Origin: Streptosporangium sandarakinum
Lineage (GTDB): Bacteria > Actinomycetota > Actinomycetes > Streptosporangiales > Streptosporangiaceae
Direction of reading: 5' to 3'
Assembly: GCF_013409935.1 (NCBI RefSeq)
Contig: NZ_JACCCO010000001.1
Span: 3,162,001-3,226,000 of the forward strand
DNA length: 64,000 nt
Below the pieces are notes generated by a model that was not told the DNA's origin, did not search any database, and saw nothing but the letters and a program-made list of their open reading frames with translations. The position numbers were made by a program, and so were the translations under genes. Each line of letters opens with the position of its first letter. Positions within the stretch are counted from its first letter, which is position 1. Positions 17,238-25,040 of the stretch are shown one piece after another.

Positions 17238-17801
17238 GAGCGCGCCTCCCCGGAGGGGACCCGCTCGGGGACCTCCGGCACGCGCGGCGGCGCGGCCGTG
17301 CCGTCCTCCCCAGCGGATCCGCCCATCCACCGCAGGAACAGGGCGATCATCACGGCGAAGTAGACCAGGTCGGCCGGCACCCACATGACCAGGCCGGCGA
17401 GCTGCTGGTCGGTGAGCGGGTCCACGCCGATCCCGGCCGCCTCGGCGGCCTGCAGCGGGTACAGCGGGGCCCGCGCCAGGGTGAGGACCGCGCCCAGCGC
17501 CGCCGCGGGCAGCATGGTCACGAACAGGTAGAGCAGCGCGACGGGCCCGCCGATCCGGTGCCTGCCCGGGGTCAGCAGGTGCCACCACAGCAGCCAGGCC
17601 GCGCCGAGGAAGCACAGGTGCTCGATCACGTGCACCGGCTCGACGGCCAGGGCGAGGTCGTAGGGGACCGGCAGGTGCCAGAACCACAGCACCACGGTGT
17701 GCAGCAGCCAGGCGGTGACCGGCAGGTAGAGCAGGCGCAGCAACCGCGAGCACGTCCCACTTCCACGGCCCGGCGCCGCCGCCGTGGGCGAGGAGCGTCA
17801 T
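17234..17801 (-). pseudogene. ctaG: ctaG-type oxidase assembly factor with internal deletion
   Basis: ATG 17801 overlaps the stop of the preceding gene in the unshifted frame and starts MTLLAHGGGAGPWKWDVL, the typical CtaG N-terminus. After ~18 residues the sequence switches frame into LLRLLYLPVTAWLLHTVVLWFWHLP...IEHLCFLGAAWLLWWHL, which belongs more than 100 residues further on in the family (usual ~280-300 residues). So a deletion of about 100 codons that is not a multiple of three removed the first helices. The C-terminal 169 codons remain open from ATG 17743. CtaG delivers copper to caa3-type oxidases; this copy should be inactive. Confidence 0.82.
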
Positions 17802-18264
17802 GTCTGGACGCATTGCGGCAGCATCACCACGGCGAGGCCCCCATCAGGATCATGAGCACGGAGAACACGTTCAGCCAGAACCCGATCTGGAGCATGAAAC
17901 GGACCCGGTCCGACTTCCTCCCCGGGGGTTCGGGCGGGTCGCGCCGCCACAGCAGCAGATCCACGACGAGCGCGGCCGCCACGACGACGGCGGGCAGCCC
18001 GGTGGCGACGGCGGCGAAGACGACCACCGGGATCCCGCCGATGAGGCCGCCGCCATCGACGCAGGTCAGCTCGACCACGCTCCACGCGAAGACGATGTGG
18101 AGGGACCACGCGATCACCCCGCCCAGCACCGCGAACCACAGCGGTCCCGGCCGGGTACGGCGGGCCTTCCCAGGCTTCCCGGGCTCCCCGGGCCTCCCGG
18201 ACGTTCGGGCCTCCCCGGGGCGTCCCCCGGAGCCCGGGGTGGCGGATTCGGTCTGCTCGGACAT
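17798..18264 (-). pseudogene. Small oxidase-cluster membrane protein with one-base frameshift near its end
   Basis: From ATG 18264 the frame gives 146 residues (three or four membrane helices, e.g. GGLIGGIPVVVFAAVATGLP) and stops at 17824 as MGASPW. In the other frame the sequence continues LAVVMLPQCVQT and its TGA overlaps the ctaG ATG by four bases, exactly the junction style of this operon. Loss of one G from a run (C-run 17838-17842 on the plus strand) explains both. The N-terminus is a Gly/Pro/Arg-rich near-repeat (GRPGEARTSGRPGEPGKPGK). Only the last ~10 residues are affected, so function may survive. Function unknown; such proteins occur commonly beside ctaE. Confidence 0.7.
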
Positions 18265-18269
18265 GGCTC

Positions 18270-18899
18270 TCACAGGTGCGGGCTGAGGTAGATGGTGAAG
18301 AGGATGGTGATCCAGACGGCGTCGACGAAGTGCCAGTAGAACGCCACGAGCCTGACCCGTTCGTGGTGCCGGCTGCCGAGCTTGCCGGCCAGCGCCGCGA
18401 TCGTGACGAAGACCAGCATCACCAGGCCGACGATCACGTGCAGGCCGTGGAAGCCGGTGATGACGTAGAACAGCGAGCCGTAGACGTTGGTGGACCAGAC
18501 GAACTCGCCCAGCTTGGTGGCGTACTCGGTGGCCTGCAGGCCCAGGAACGCCGCGCCGAGCGCGAGGGTGAACGCCAGCCCCGCCCGCAGTTGCGCGGTA
18601 CGGCCGCGCCGTACGGCCAGGTCGGCCCAGACCATCGGGCCGCTGCTGGAGAGCAGCAGGACGGTCATGATCAGCGGTTTGGACAGCTCGGGGTCCTTGA
18701 TCCCGCCGGGCGGCCAGGGGCCGGCCGTGGAGAACCGGATGTAGAAGTAGGAGCCCAGCAGGCAGGCGAAGATCGTCGCCTCGGTGGTGATGAACAGCAC
18801 CATGCCCCACCAGGCCGGGGTCCGCCCGCTGGGCGGCTTGCCGTGCGGCGGCGCCGGCCCGACGGGCCGGATGGGAACCCACTCCCCCGTGGCGGTCAT
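18270..18899 (-). CDS. ctaE: Cytochrome c oxidase subunit III
   Basis: 209 residues, ATG start overlapping the ctaD stop (ATGA). Family blocks: WWGMVLFITTEATIFACLLGSYFYIR, LQATEYATKLGEF, GFHGLHVIVGLVML and FYWHFVDAVWITIL near the C-terminus. Subunit III surrounds and stabilises subunit I in the membrane. Frame intact. Confidence 0.92.
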   Translation of the reverse strand: MTATGEWVPIRPVGPAPPHGKPPSGRTPAWWGMVLFITTEATIFACLLGSYFYIRFSTAGPWPPGGIKDPELSKPLIMTVLLLSSSGPMVWADLAVRRGRTAQLRAGLAFTLALGAAFLGLQATEYATKLGEFVWSTNVYGSLFYVITGFHGLHVIVGLVMLVFVTIAALAGKLGSRHHERVRLVAFYWHFVDAVWITILFTIYLSPHL

Positions 18900-20918
18900 G
18901 CCCCTGCCCCCTTCTCCGTCTTCTCCTTCTCGGCCTCCTGCTCGGCCGCCGCGTCCCGCTCGGCCGTCTCCCGGGCCTTCTCCCCGGGGGCGTGGCCGGC
19001 CTCGCGCCTGCTCCACCGCGGCCACAGCCACCGGCCGATGACGAGGACGGCGACCACGCCGGCCGCCACCGCCAGGACGTACACGCCGAGCAGCAGCCCC
19101 AGCACCGCGAGGAACAGGCTGACCGCGGTGAAGAACGGGACCGGCGTGTGCTCGGGCATCTCCAGGGCCACCTCGGGCTCGGCGTCGAGCTCGCTGGTCA
19201 CCAGCAGCTCGTGCCCCTCGGCCAGCACCCGGTCCTTGAAGCGCGCCCCCTCGGCGAAGGAGTCCAGGCTCCCCTGGTCCCACAGCGGGTGCACGCTGTG
19301 CACGGTCGGGATCACCGGGAAGTTGTACGGGCGCGGCGGGGAGGCCGTGGCCCATTCGAGGGTCTCCCCGCCCCACGGGTCGGGCGGGGCCTGCGCCCCT
19401 TTCCACAGGCTGTGCGCGAACGTGCCCAGCGTGACGAGCAGCCCGGCGAGCAGCAGGTACGCGCCGAGGCTGGAGAGCAGGTTCCACAGGTCCCAGTCCA
19501 GGCCGCCGGGGTAGGTGTACACCCGGCGCGGCATGCCGAGCAGCCCGGAGATGTGCATGGGGAAGAAGGTGAGGTTGAACCCGGCGAAGACCAGCCAGAA
19601 GGACCACTGCCCGCCCCGGACGCCCGTCAGCCTCCCGGTCGTCTTCGGCCACCAGTAGAAGACGCCGCCGATCACCGGGAAGACGGCGCCGCCGAACAGC
19701 ACGTAGTGGAAGTGCGCCACCACGAAGTAGGAGTCGGTGACCTGCTGGTCGAACGGCACGATGCCGAACATGACGCCGGTGACCCCGCCTATCACGAACA
19801 CGACGAGGAAGCCCATCGCCCACATCATCGGCACCCCGAGCACGACCCGGCCCATGAGCATGGTGCCCACCCAGGCGAACATCTGGATGCCCGAGGGGAT
19901 CGTGACGATCATGCTGGCCGCGGAGAAGAAGGTCAGCGAGAGCTGCGGCAGCCCCACGGCGAACATGTGGTGCACCCACACGCCGAAGCTGATGATCCCC
20001 ACCGCGACCATGGCCAGCACGAGCAACGGGTAGGCCATGATCGGCCGCCGGGAGAAGGTCGGGATGATCGCCGAGACGATGCCGAGCGCGGGCAGCACGA
20101 TGATGTACACGTCGGGGTGGCCGAACAGCCAGAACAGGTGCTGCCACAGCACCACGTCCCCGCCCGCGTCCGGCTGGAAGAACCGGGTGCCGAACCTCCG
20201 GTCCAGGAACAGCATGGCGTTCGCCGTGTTGAGCGGCGGCAACGCGAAGATCAGCAGGAACGCGGTCACCACGAGCGCCCAGACGAAGATCGGTACCCGG
20301 TTGAGCGTCATGCCCGGGGCCCGCAGCTTGAGGGAGGTCGCGATGAAGTTGATCGATCCGGAGGTGGTGGAGACGCCGAGGAAGAGCAGCCCCAGCGAGT
20401 ACACGTCCATGTTGATGCCGGGCTGGTACTTCGGCCCGGTGAGCGGGACGTAGGCGAACCAGCCGCCGTTGGGCGCCCGGCCGAAGAGCAGGCTGGAGAA
20501 CAGGATCACGCCCGCGAACGTGAAGACCCAGTAGGTGAAGGCGTTGAGCCGGGGGAAGGCCATGTCGCGCGTGCCGAGCAGGAGCGGCAGCAGGAAGTTG
20601 CCGAACCCGAACGACATCGGCGTCGCGAACAGGAAGATCATCGCCGTGCCGTGCAGCGTGAACAGCTGGTTGTACGCCTCGGGGGGCGAGCAGATCCCCG
20701 TTCGGCGTGATGAGCTGGGTGCGCAGGGCGGTGGCGTCCAGTCCGGCCAGCGCGAAGAACACCGCCGCGGTGACCAGGTAGCGCCGGCCGATCCGCTTGT
20801 GGTCGACGGTGGTGACCCAGGCCCGCAGGCCGTGCTCCTCCGGCCAGTGCCGCCCGACCCGCCCGCCGGCCGTCTCCTCGGTGACGCCGTACGCGTGGGT
20901 GGCGTTGTCGATGCTCAT
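18896..20918 (-). pseudogene. ctaD: ctaD, oxidase subunit I, frameshifted by an extra base in a C-run
   Basis: The start is at 20918 (MSIDNATHAYGVTEETAGG.., WVTTVDHKRIGRRYLVTA). After LITPNGDLLAP the expected EAYNQLFT... is found only in the next frame. The run of six G at 20681-20686 on the plus strand is one longer than needed. From there the downstream frame is open to 18896 and has every subunit I hallmark: HPDVYIIVLPALG (CuB His and the cross-linked Tyr), WVHHMFAVG, HFHYVLFGG (haem ligands). The C-terminal ~100 residues are Ala/Glu-rich. Either a true frameshift or an assembly error in a homopolymer. Catalytic residues themselves are preserved. Confidence 0.85.
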
Positions 20919-20927
20919 CCCGGTCCC

Positions 20928-21998
20928 CTAGCGCAGCGTCTCGAGGTAGGCGATGAGCGCCTGCAACTGTTCCGAACCCAGCGGCTGCGGCGGCATCCTG
21001 TTGCCGGGCTTGATCGTCTGGGAGTTGGAGATCCAGCCGCCGAGGTAGCCGCGGGTGTTGGGCACGGTGCCCGCCGCGAGGTACCTCCGGCTCGCCAGGT
21101 GGGTGAGGTCGGGGCCGATCCGCCCGTTCGCGGTGGTCCCGCGTACGGCGTGGCAGGAGGCGCAGGAGCCCGATTCGAGCACCCGCAGCCCCTGGGCCGC
21201 CAGGCCCCCGGGCGGGGCCGGCGCGGGCCGGGCCTGCCCGGTGAGCCAGGCGGCGAACTCGGCCGGCGGCTGGGCCACGACGTGGAAGGCCATCCGGGCG
21301 TGCTGGAGCCCGCAGTACTCCGCGCGCTGTCCCCGGTAGACGCCGGGACGGTCGGTGCGCAGCCACAGGTGGTTCGTCCGGCCCGCGACGAGGTCGGTCT
21401 TCACGTTGAGCTGCGGCGCCCAGAAGCTGTGGTTGACGTCGGCGGTGCGCAGCCTCAGGTGGACGGTCCGCCCGGTCGGCATGTGGATCTCGTTGGCGGT
21501 GACGACCCCGGAGCCGGGATAGCTCACCTCCCACCACCACTGGTGGCCGAGGAGGTCGATGGTGAGCTGGTCGGGGTCCTTGGGGTCCCCGATGGCGCGC
21601 AGCGTGGGCAGGCTGATCACGTAGACGAGGACCAGGACGATGGCGGGCAGGATGATGCCGGTGATCGTCACGTACCGCTGCCCGGTGTCCATCCGGGCCC
21701 GCACCCCCGGCCGGCGGCGGCGGGTCGCCGCCCACAGCACGAGGACCACGATCACGGCGGTGACGAACAGCGAGATGCCGAACATGAGCCACCACAGCCC
21801 CGCCACCCGCCTGGCGCCGTCACCGTACGGCGTCAGCGTCGACTGACCGGACCCCGAGCAGGCGGAGAGGGGAAGGACCGCGAGCGCGATCCACGGCCAC
21901 CTCGCCGAACGCGGCGGGAGGGGCCGTGGCCACGCCGGAAGGGGCCGGGAGCGTGCTGGGAGGGGCCGTGGCCGTACCGGCCGCCGTCTCGCCATCAC
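20928..21998 (-). CDS. ctaC: caa3-type oxidase subunit II with cytochrome c domain; one CuA cysteine lost
   Basis: 356 residues. A Pro/Arg-rich N-terminus leads to a lipobox (LPLSACSG), then two membrane helices and the cupredoxin domain (GHQWWWEVSYP, VNHSFWAPQLNVKTD). The CuA loop reads GQRAEYCGLQHARM; the family has GQCAE(F/Y)CG-x2-H-x2-M, so the first Cys is Arg (codon CGC, minus strand, 21324-21326; TGC to CGC is one transition). The C-terminal cytochrome c domain has CASCH and a distal Met in GNRMPPQ. Without that Cys the binuclear CuA centre should not form. First gene of the oxidase operon, ten bases before ctaD. Confidence 0.88.
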   Translation of the reverse strand: MMARRRPVRPRPLPARSRPLPAWPRPLPPRSARWPWIALAVLPLSACSGSGQSTLTPYGDGARRVAGLWWLMFGISLFVTAVIVVLVLWAATRRRRPGVRARMDTGQRYVTITGIILPAIVLVLVYVISLPTLRAIGDPKDPDQLTIDLLGHQWWWEVSYPGSGVVTANEIHMPTGRTVHLRLRTADVNHSFWAPQLNVKTDLVAGRTNHLWLRTDRPGVYRGQRAEYCGLQHARMAFHVVAQPPAEFAAWLTGQARPAPAPPGGLAAQGLRVLESGSCASCHAVRGTTANGRIGPDLTHLASRRYLAAGTVPNTRGYLGGWISNSQTIKPGNRMPPQPLGSEQLQALIAYLETLR

Positions 21999-22235
21999 CC
22001 GTCCCCGCTCGCGTCCGTCCGCGTCCGGACGGAGAAACCGAGCCCGCGGCTTTCCGCCCGAGGCGCCGGCGGGAGGAGGTCACCGGACCGGCGAACGGAC
22101 GTACGGACGTCCGCGACCCGGCGGTGAACGGCGCACCGATCCCTGATTACGTTCAGTAGTCAGTGATACCAGACATGTCCGCGTCCGGCCGTGAAGGACC
22201 CACCCGGGTGCGTACCGGGTCCCCGGCCCGGGAAC

Positions 22236-22315
22236 GGGCGTCGTCTGGACGTCGGGCCGGCCGAGGGGATGGGCGTCGTCTAGACGTCGGGCCGGCCGAG
22301 GGGATGGGCGTCGTC
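22236..22315. repeat. 35-bp tandem repeat at the 3' end of the marR gene
   Basis: Copies at 22236-22270 and 22271-22305 differ by one base; a partial third follows to 22315. The middle copy encodes the last residues and stop codon of the MarR protein; the outer copy lies just past the stop, so a slippage duplication of the gene end is visible. Confidence 0.85.
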
Positions 22316-22798
22316 CACCGGCGGCTCGCCGCCCGCCTCGTTGAAGGCGGTCATCGCCGAGATGAGGGCGTGGCGCTGCTCGGCGGACATCCGGGAGACG
22401 ATGCCGGCGATCTCCTCGCGGCGCCGGGCGGTGACCTCGTCGACGATGCGCCGCCCCTCCGGGGTGAGGCGCATCAGGGTCTCCCGCCGGTTCCGCGGGT
22501 TGACCTCGCGGACCACCAGCCGGGAGGCGGCGAGGCGGTCGGCCATCCGCATCGCCGTCGAGGGGTTGACGTTGAGCCGTTCGGCCATCGTGACGAGCTT
22601 GGTCTCCCCGTGGCTCGTCAGGATGACGAGCATGCGGAACTGCGGCAGGGTGATCCGGTCCTCGACGGCGCCGAGGGATCGGGCGGCGATGGCGACGAGC
22701 AGGCGTGAGCCGGTGAGCACCGCGGAGATGACCGCGGAGGGGTCGTCCTCCCCGTCCGCGTCCGCCCGGTTCGCCCGGTTCGCCTGATGATCCGACAT
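22280..22798 (-). CDS. MarR-family transcriptional regulator
   Basis: 172 residues from ATG 22798. Winged-helix core with TLPQFRMLVILTSHGETKLVTMAERLNVNPSTAMRMADRLAASRLV and the wing RNRRETLMRLTPEGRRIVDEV, as in MarR proteins that bind DNA as dimers and respond to phenolic or similar ligands. It is on the same strand as, and ends 281 bp upstream of, the oxidase subunit II gene. The gap holds short direct TCAGT repeats (22153-22157 and 22160-22164) but no clear operator. The terminal codons lie in a 35-bp tandem repeat. Confidence 0.9.
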   Translation of the reverse strand: MSDHQANRANRADADGEDDPSAVISAVLTGSRLLVAIAARSLGAVEDRITLPQFRMLVILTSHGETKLVTMAERLNVNPSTAMRMADRLAASRLVVREVNPRNRRETLMRLTPEGRRIVDEVTARRREEIAGIVSRMSAEQRHALISAMTAFNEAGGEPPVDDAHPLGRPDV

Positions 22799-23017
22799 AT
22801 GGTCTGTTCTACACGGCGCCTCCGTCAGCCCCGCTCCCACCTGGCCCGTTCCGCCACGGGTGCGGCCGGCCGTCCCGGAGTCGCCACCCTGGAGCCGCCA
22901 CTCTGAAGCCGCGGCCCGCCGTCCCGGTGCCGCCGCCCATCGCTCCCGCGGCGCCGCGGGCTCCGGCGGCGCCGCGGGCCCGGCCCGTCGCGTCCGCCCG
23001 GATCCCCGGAAGCGCCG

Positions 23018-23410
23018 TCACCCGTCCTCTCGGGACGGCGCCAGGTGCTCGGCGGCCTCGTCGACCGTCGTGTACGCCCGGATCTCCCGCGTCAGCCCGG
23101 TGAGCGCGAGCAGGCGGGCGAAGCGCGGCCGGACCCCGCTGAGCACCAGCCGCCCGCCGGCCGCCCGCACGCCGCGCAGCCCGCCCACCAGGACGCTCAG
23201 TCCCGACGAGTCGCAGAAGAGGAGATCCTCGGTGTCGATGACGATGTGCGGCGGGGTGATGAGCGCCATCGCCTCCGAGAGGCGGGCCCGCAGGAGAGGC
23301 GCCGCGGCGAGGTCGAGCTCTCCGGCCAGCCGCAGGACGACGACGTCGCCGCGAAGTCCGGTGGTCACGGAGAAGGCGGCAGGTCGACCGTGGCCCGTTC
23401 TTTCCCGCAC
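23018..23410 (-). CDS. STAS-domain anti-sigma factor antagonist
   Basis: 130 residues from GTG 23410 (AGAGGA just upstream); further upstream in-frame codons lack family similarity. The STAS fold is recognisable: FSVTTGLRGDVVVLRLAGELDLAAAPLLRARL, then IVIDTEDLLFCDSSGLSVLVGG with the phosphorylatable Ser in DSSG. Such proteins bind kinase-type anti-sigma factors, freeing a sigma factor when dephosphorylated. No cognate kinase or sigma gene is adjacent; the nearest candidate phosphatase is 23 kb away (45905-47443). Confidence 0.85.
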   Translation of the reverse strand: MRERTGHGRPAAFSVTTGLRGDVVVLRLAGELDLAAAPLLRARLSEAMALITPPHIVIDTEDLLFCDSSGLSVLVGGLRGVRAAGGRLVLSGVRPRFARLLALTGLTREIRAYTTVDEAAEHLAPSREDG

Positions 23411-23715
23411 GACATCCTCTTCGCCCGCTCGCCGGGGCGGTGGTCGCCCTCGCGAGCGGCCCTTCATCCGGTTCGCCCAAGCCCGTCGGCACACGGCCCG
23501 AGCAGCTTGCCGACCCATCATTGCACAGTGCAATGGATGTCGGAAAAGGCGTCCTGGCCGCGCCACAACCCCCAGCGCAGGTCCATTGACCAGCGGGTTC
23601 ACGTTTTTCGCGGCTTTTTACCATATCTGGCCGGGCGAGGGAGAAGCGGTATCCACCGGATAACGATTGGCTGGCAACGCCATCCCGCCGGTGCCGGCGG
23701 CCGTCTCAGAGAAGC
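23411..23715. other. Divergent intergenic region with a palindrome
   Basis: No gene on either strand. It separates the STAS gene (minus) from a small plus-strand gene and becomes AT-rich after 23590. It carries the CATTGCAC palindrome described separately. Confidence 0.5.
23519..23535. promoter_or_regulatory. Perfect 17-bp palindrome CATTGCAC-A-GTGCAATG
   Basis: Eight-base arms around a single A. It lies 109 bp upstream of the STAS gene start and 181 bp upstream of the plus-strand gene. Symmetry and AT content fit a dimeric repressor operator. The regulator is not identified. Confidence 0.5.
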
Positions 23716-24123
23716 ATGAAGATGCTGATGCTTCGGCTGGCCCACGCCCTGCGCATGATGCGGGCGCGGACTCTGACGAGCCACCTCCCGGCCACATCTC
23801 TGGAGTATCTGTACGTTCATTTCGGCCGCGAGATCCTGGCCCGGGCCGCCATGGACCGGGCCCTGTCCGACGCGATCGCCCGCGAGGTCGCCGTCATCGA
23901 CGAGACCCTGCGGCGGGAGGGCGCCCGCCCCGGCCCCGTGGAGCTGCGCTCCTTCCTCATGGGGTACGGCCAGGGCGTGATCGACTCGGCCGTGATCCGC
24001 CCCGACCTCGTCGCCCAGGACACGAGCTGCGACAGCCCCTACCCCAGCTCGGTCGTACGGCTGGGCGCGCTCAGCCAGAAGGCGTTCGCCGACGGCCTGC
24101 TGCGACTCCGGCCGGGGATCTGA
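23716..24123 (+). CDS. Hypothetical protein of 135 residues
   Basis: ATG 23716 is used; the second Met (codon 3) is equally possible. The protein has a basic N-terminus (MKMLMLRLAHALRMMRARTL) and then a predicted helical domain with EYLYVHFGREILARAAMDRAL and ELRSFLMGYGQGVIDSAVI, without signal peptidase site or catalytic motif. I do not recognise the family. GC skew and codon use look like real coding sequence. Divergent from the STAS gene; the following cupin gene starts 128 bp on. Confidence 0.7.
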   Translation: MKMLMLRLAHALRMMRARTLTSHLPATSLEYLYVHFGREILARAAMDRALSDAIAREVAVIDETLRREGARPGPVELRSFLMGYGQGVIDSAVIRPDLVAQDTSCDSPYPSSVVRLGALSQKAFADGLLRLRPGI

Positions 24124-24251
24124 CGAACCGGCTCGGCCAGGAAACGCCCATATGCCGCCGGGGGGGAAAGAACCGAGAAAACCCCTAGTGTCTATTTCCG
24201 GCGGGCCGGATCCGGCCCGCCGGAGATCGACGGACCTGGCGAGGAAATCTC

Positions 24252-24740
24252 ATGACATATCCAGAACCGCGTTATCTAGGCGCCGACGGGGAGATCAGCG
24301 CCACCTACCGCCCGGCCGATCACGAGCCCGAGTTGACCTACCACTCCGGCAACACCGTCCACTACCTCGCGACCGGGGCGACCACCAACGGCCGGTTCGG
24401 CCTCTACCGGTGGGAGATGGGCCCGCAGCCGAGCGGCCCGAGCGCGCACTTCCACCGGTCGATCTCCGAATCGTTCTTCATCCTCACCGGGAGCGTGCGG
24501 ATCTACGACGGCACCCGCTGGATCGACACGGCCCCCGGGGACTTCGTCCACGTGCCCGAGGGCGGGATCCACGCCTTCCGCAACGAGTCGGGCCGGCCCG
24601 CGTCGATGCTGCTGCACTTCGCGCCCGGAGCGCCGAGGGAGGGCTACTTCGAGGGGCTCGCGGAGTTCGCCGTGTCGGGCCGGCCCACCGACGAGGAGCT
24701 GACGGAGTTCTACTTCCGCCACGACACGTTCTGGGTTTGA
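24252..24740 (+). CDS. Cupin-domain protein
   Basis: 162 residues; ATG 24252 has GAGGAAA six bases upstream. Single cupin: motif 1 GPSAHFHRSISESFFILTGSVRIYDG (two His and one Glu as metal ligands) and motif 2 GDFVHVPEGGIHAFRNES with the third His. Small monocupins of this kind are isomerases, dioxygenases or ligand-binding proteins; substrate unknown. A hairpin directly after the stop (24749-24764) probably ends the transcript. Confidence 0.88.
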   Translation: MTYPEPRYLGADGEISATYRPADHEPELTYHSGNTVHYLATGATTNGRFGLYRWEMGPQPSGPSAHFHRSISESFFILTGSVRIYDGTRWIDTAPGDFVHVPEGGIHAFRNESGRPASMLLHFAPGAPREGYFEGLAEFAVSGRPTDEELTEFYFRHDTFWV

Positions 24741-24748
24741 ACTCCTCC

Positions 24749-24764
24749 CCGGCCTGAAGGCCGG
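24749..24764. terminator. Hairpin after cupin gene, possibly a relict IS200/IS605-type end
   Basis: CCGGCCT-GA-AGGCCGG, seven paired bases, begins eight bases after the stop. The phrase CTCCCCGGCCTGAAGGCCGG resembles hairpin ends that I associate with IS200/IS605-family elements in high-GC actinomycetes, but no transposase lies nearby. Terminator is the simpler reading. Confidence 0.5.
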
Positions 24765-25040
24765 AGCACCGGCCCGCATTTCGGTGGACGCGCCCGGCCG
24801 GCCGGTGGCGCGGCACGGCCGGTGCCGACCGCCTGACGGATCGGCGACAGGCGTTCACGCCGTCGCGGCGGGTCAGCGGCGGGTCAACCCGCCACCCGGC
24901 TCGGACCGGTGATACGCCGCGGAGGCGAGGGCCCGGTCAAGCGTCTGGCCGGGGTGCGAAGCGGCGGGATGTCCCACCTCTCGCGGGTCGTCGCGAGGGA
25001 GTAGAAAAAGTGCCGATCACCGCCGATACCGGGGGCCGCG
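24765..25040. other. Non-coding spacer before the beta-propeller gene
   Basis: No convincing gene. Short Arg/Pro-rich open frames here lack ribosome sites. I see no repeat; promoter elements for the downstream gene could not be fixed. Confidence 0.4.

Noticed and set aside
20681-20686. Programmed frameshift or phase variation in ctaD
   Set aside because: Possible, but the surrounding deletions make decay or a homopolymer error more likely; no evidence for regulated switching.
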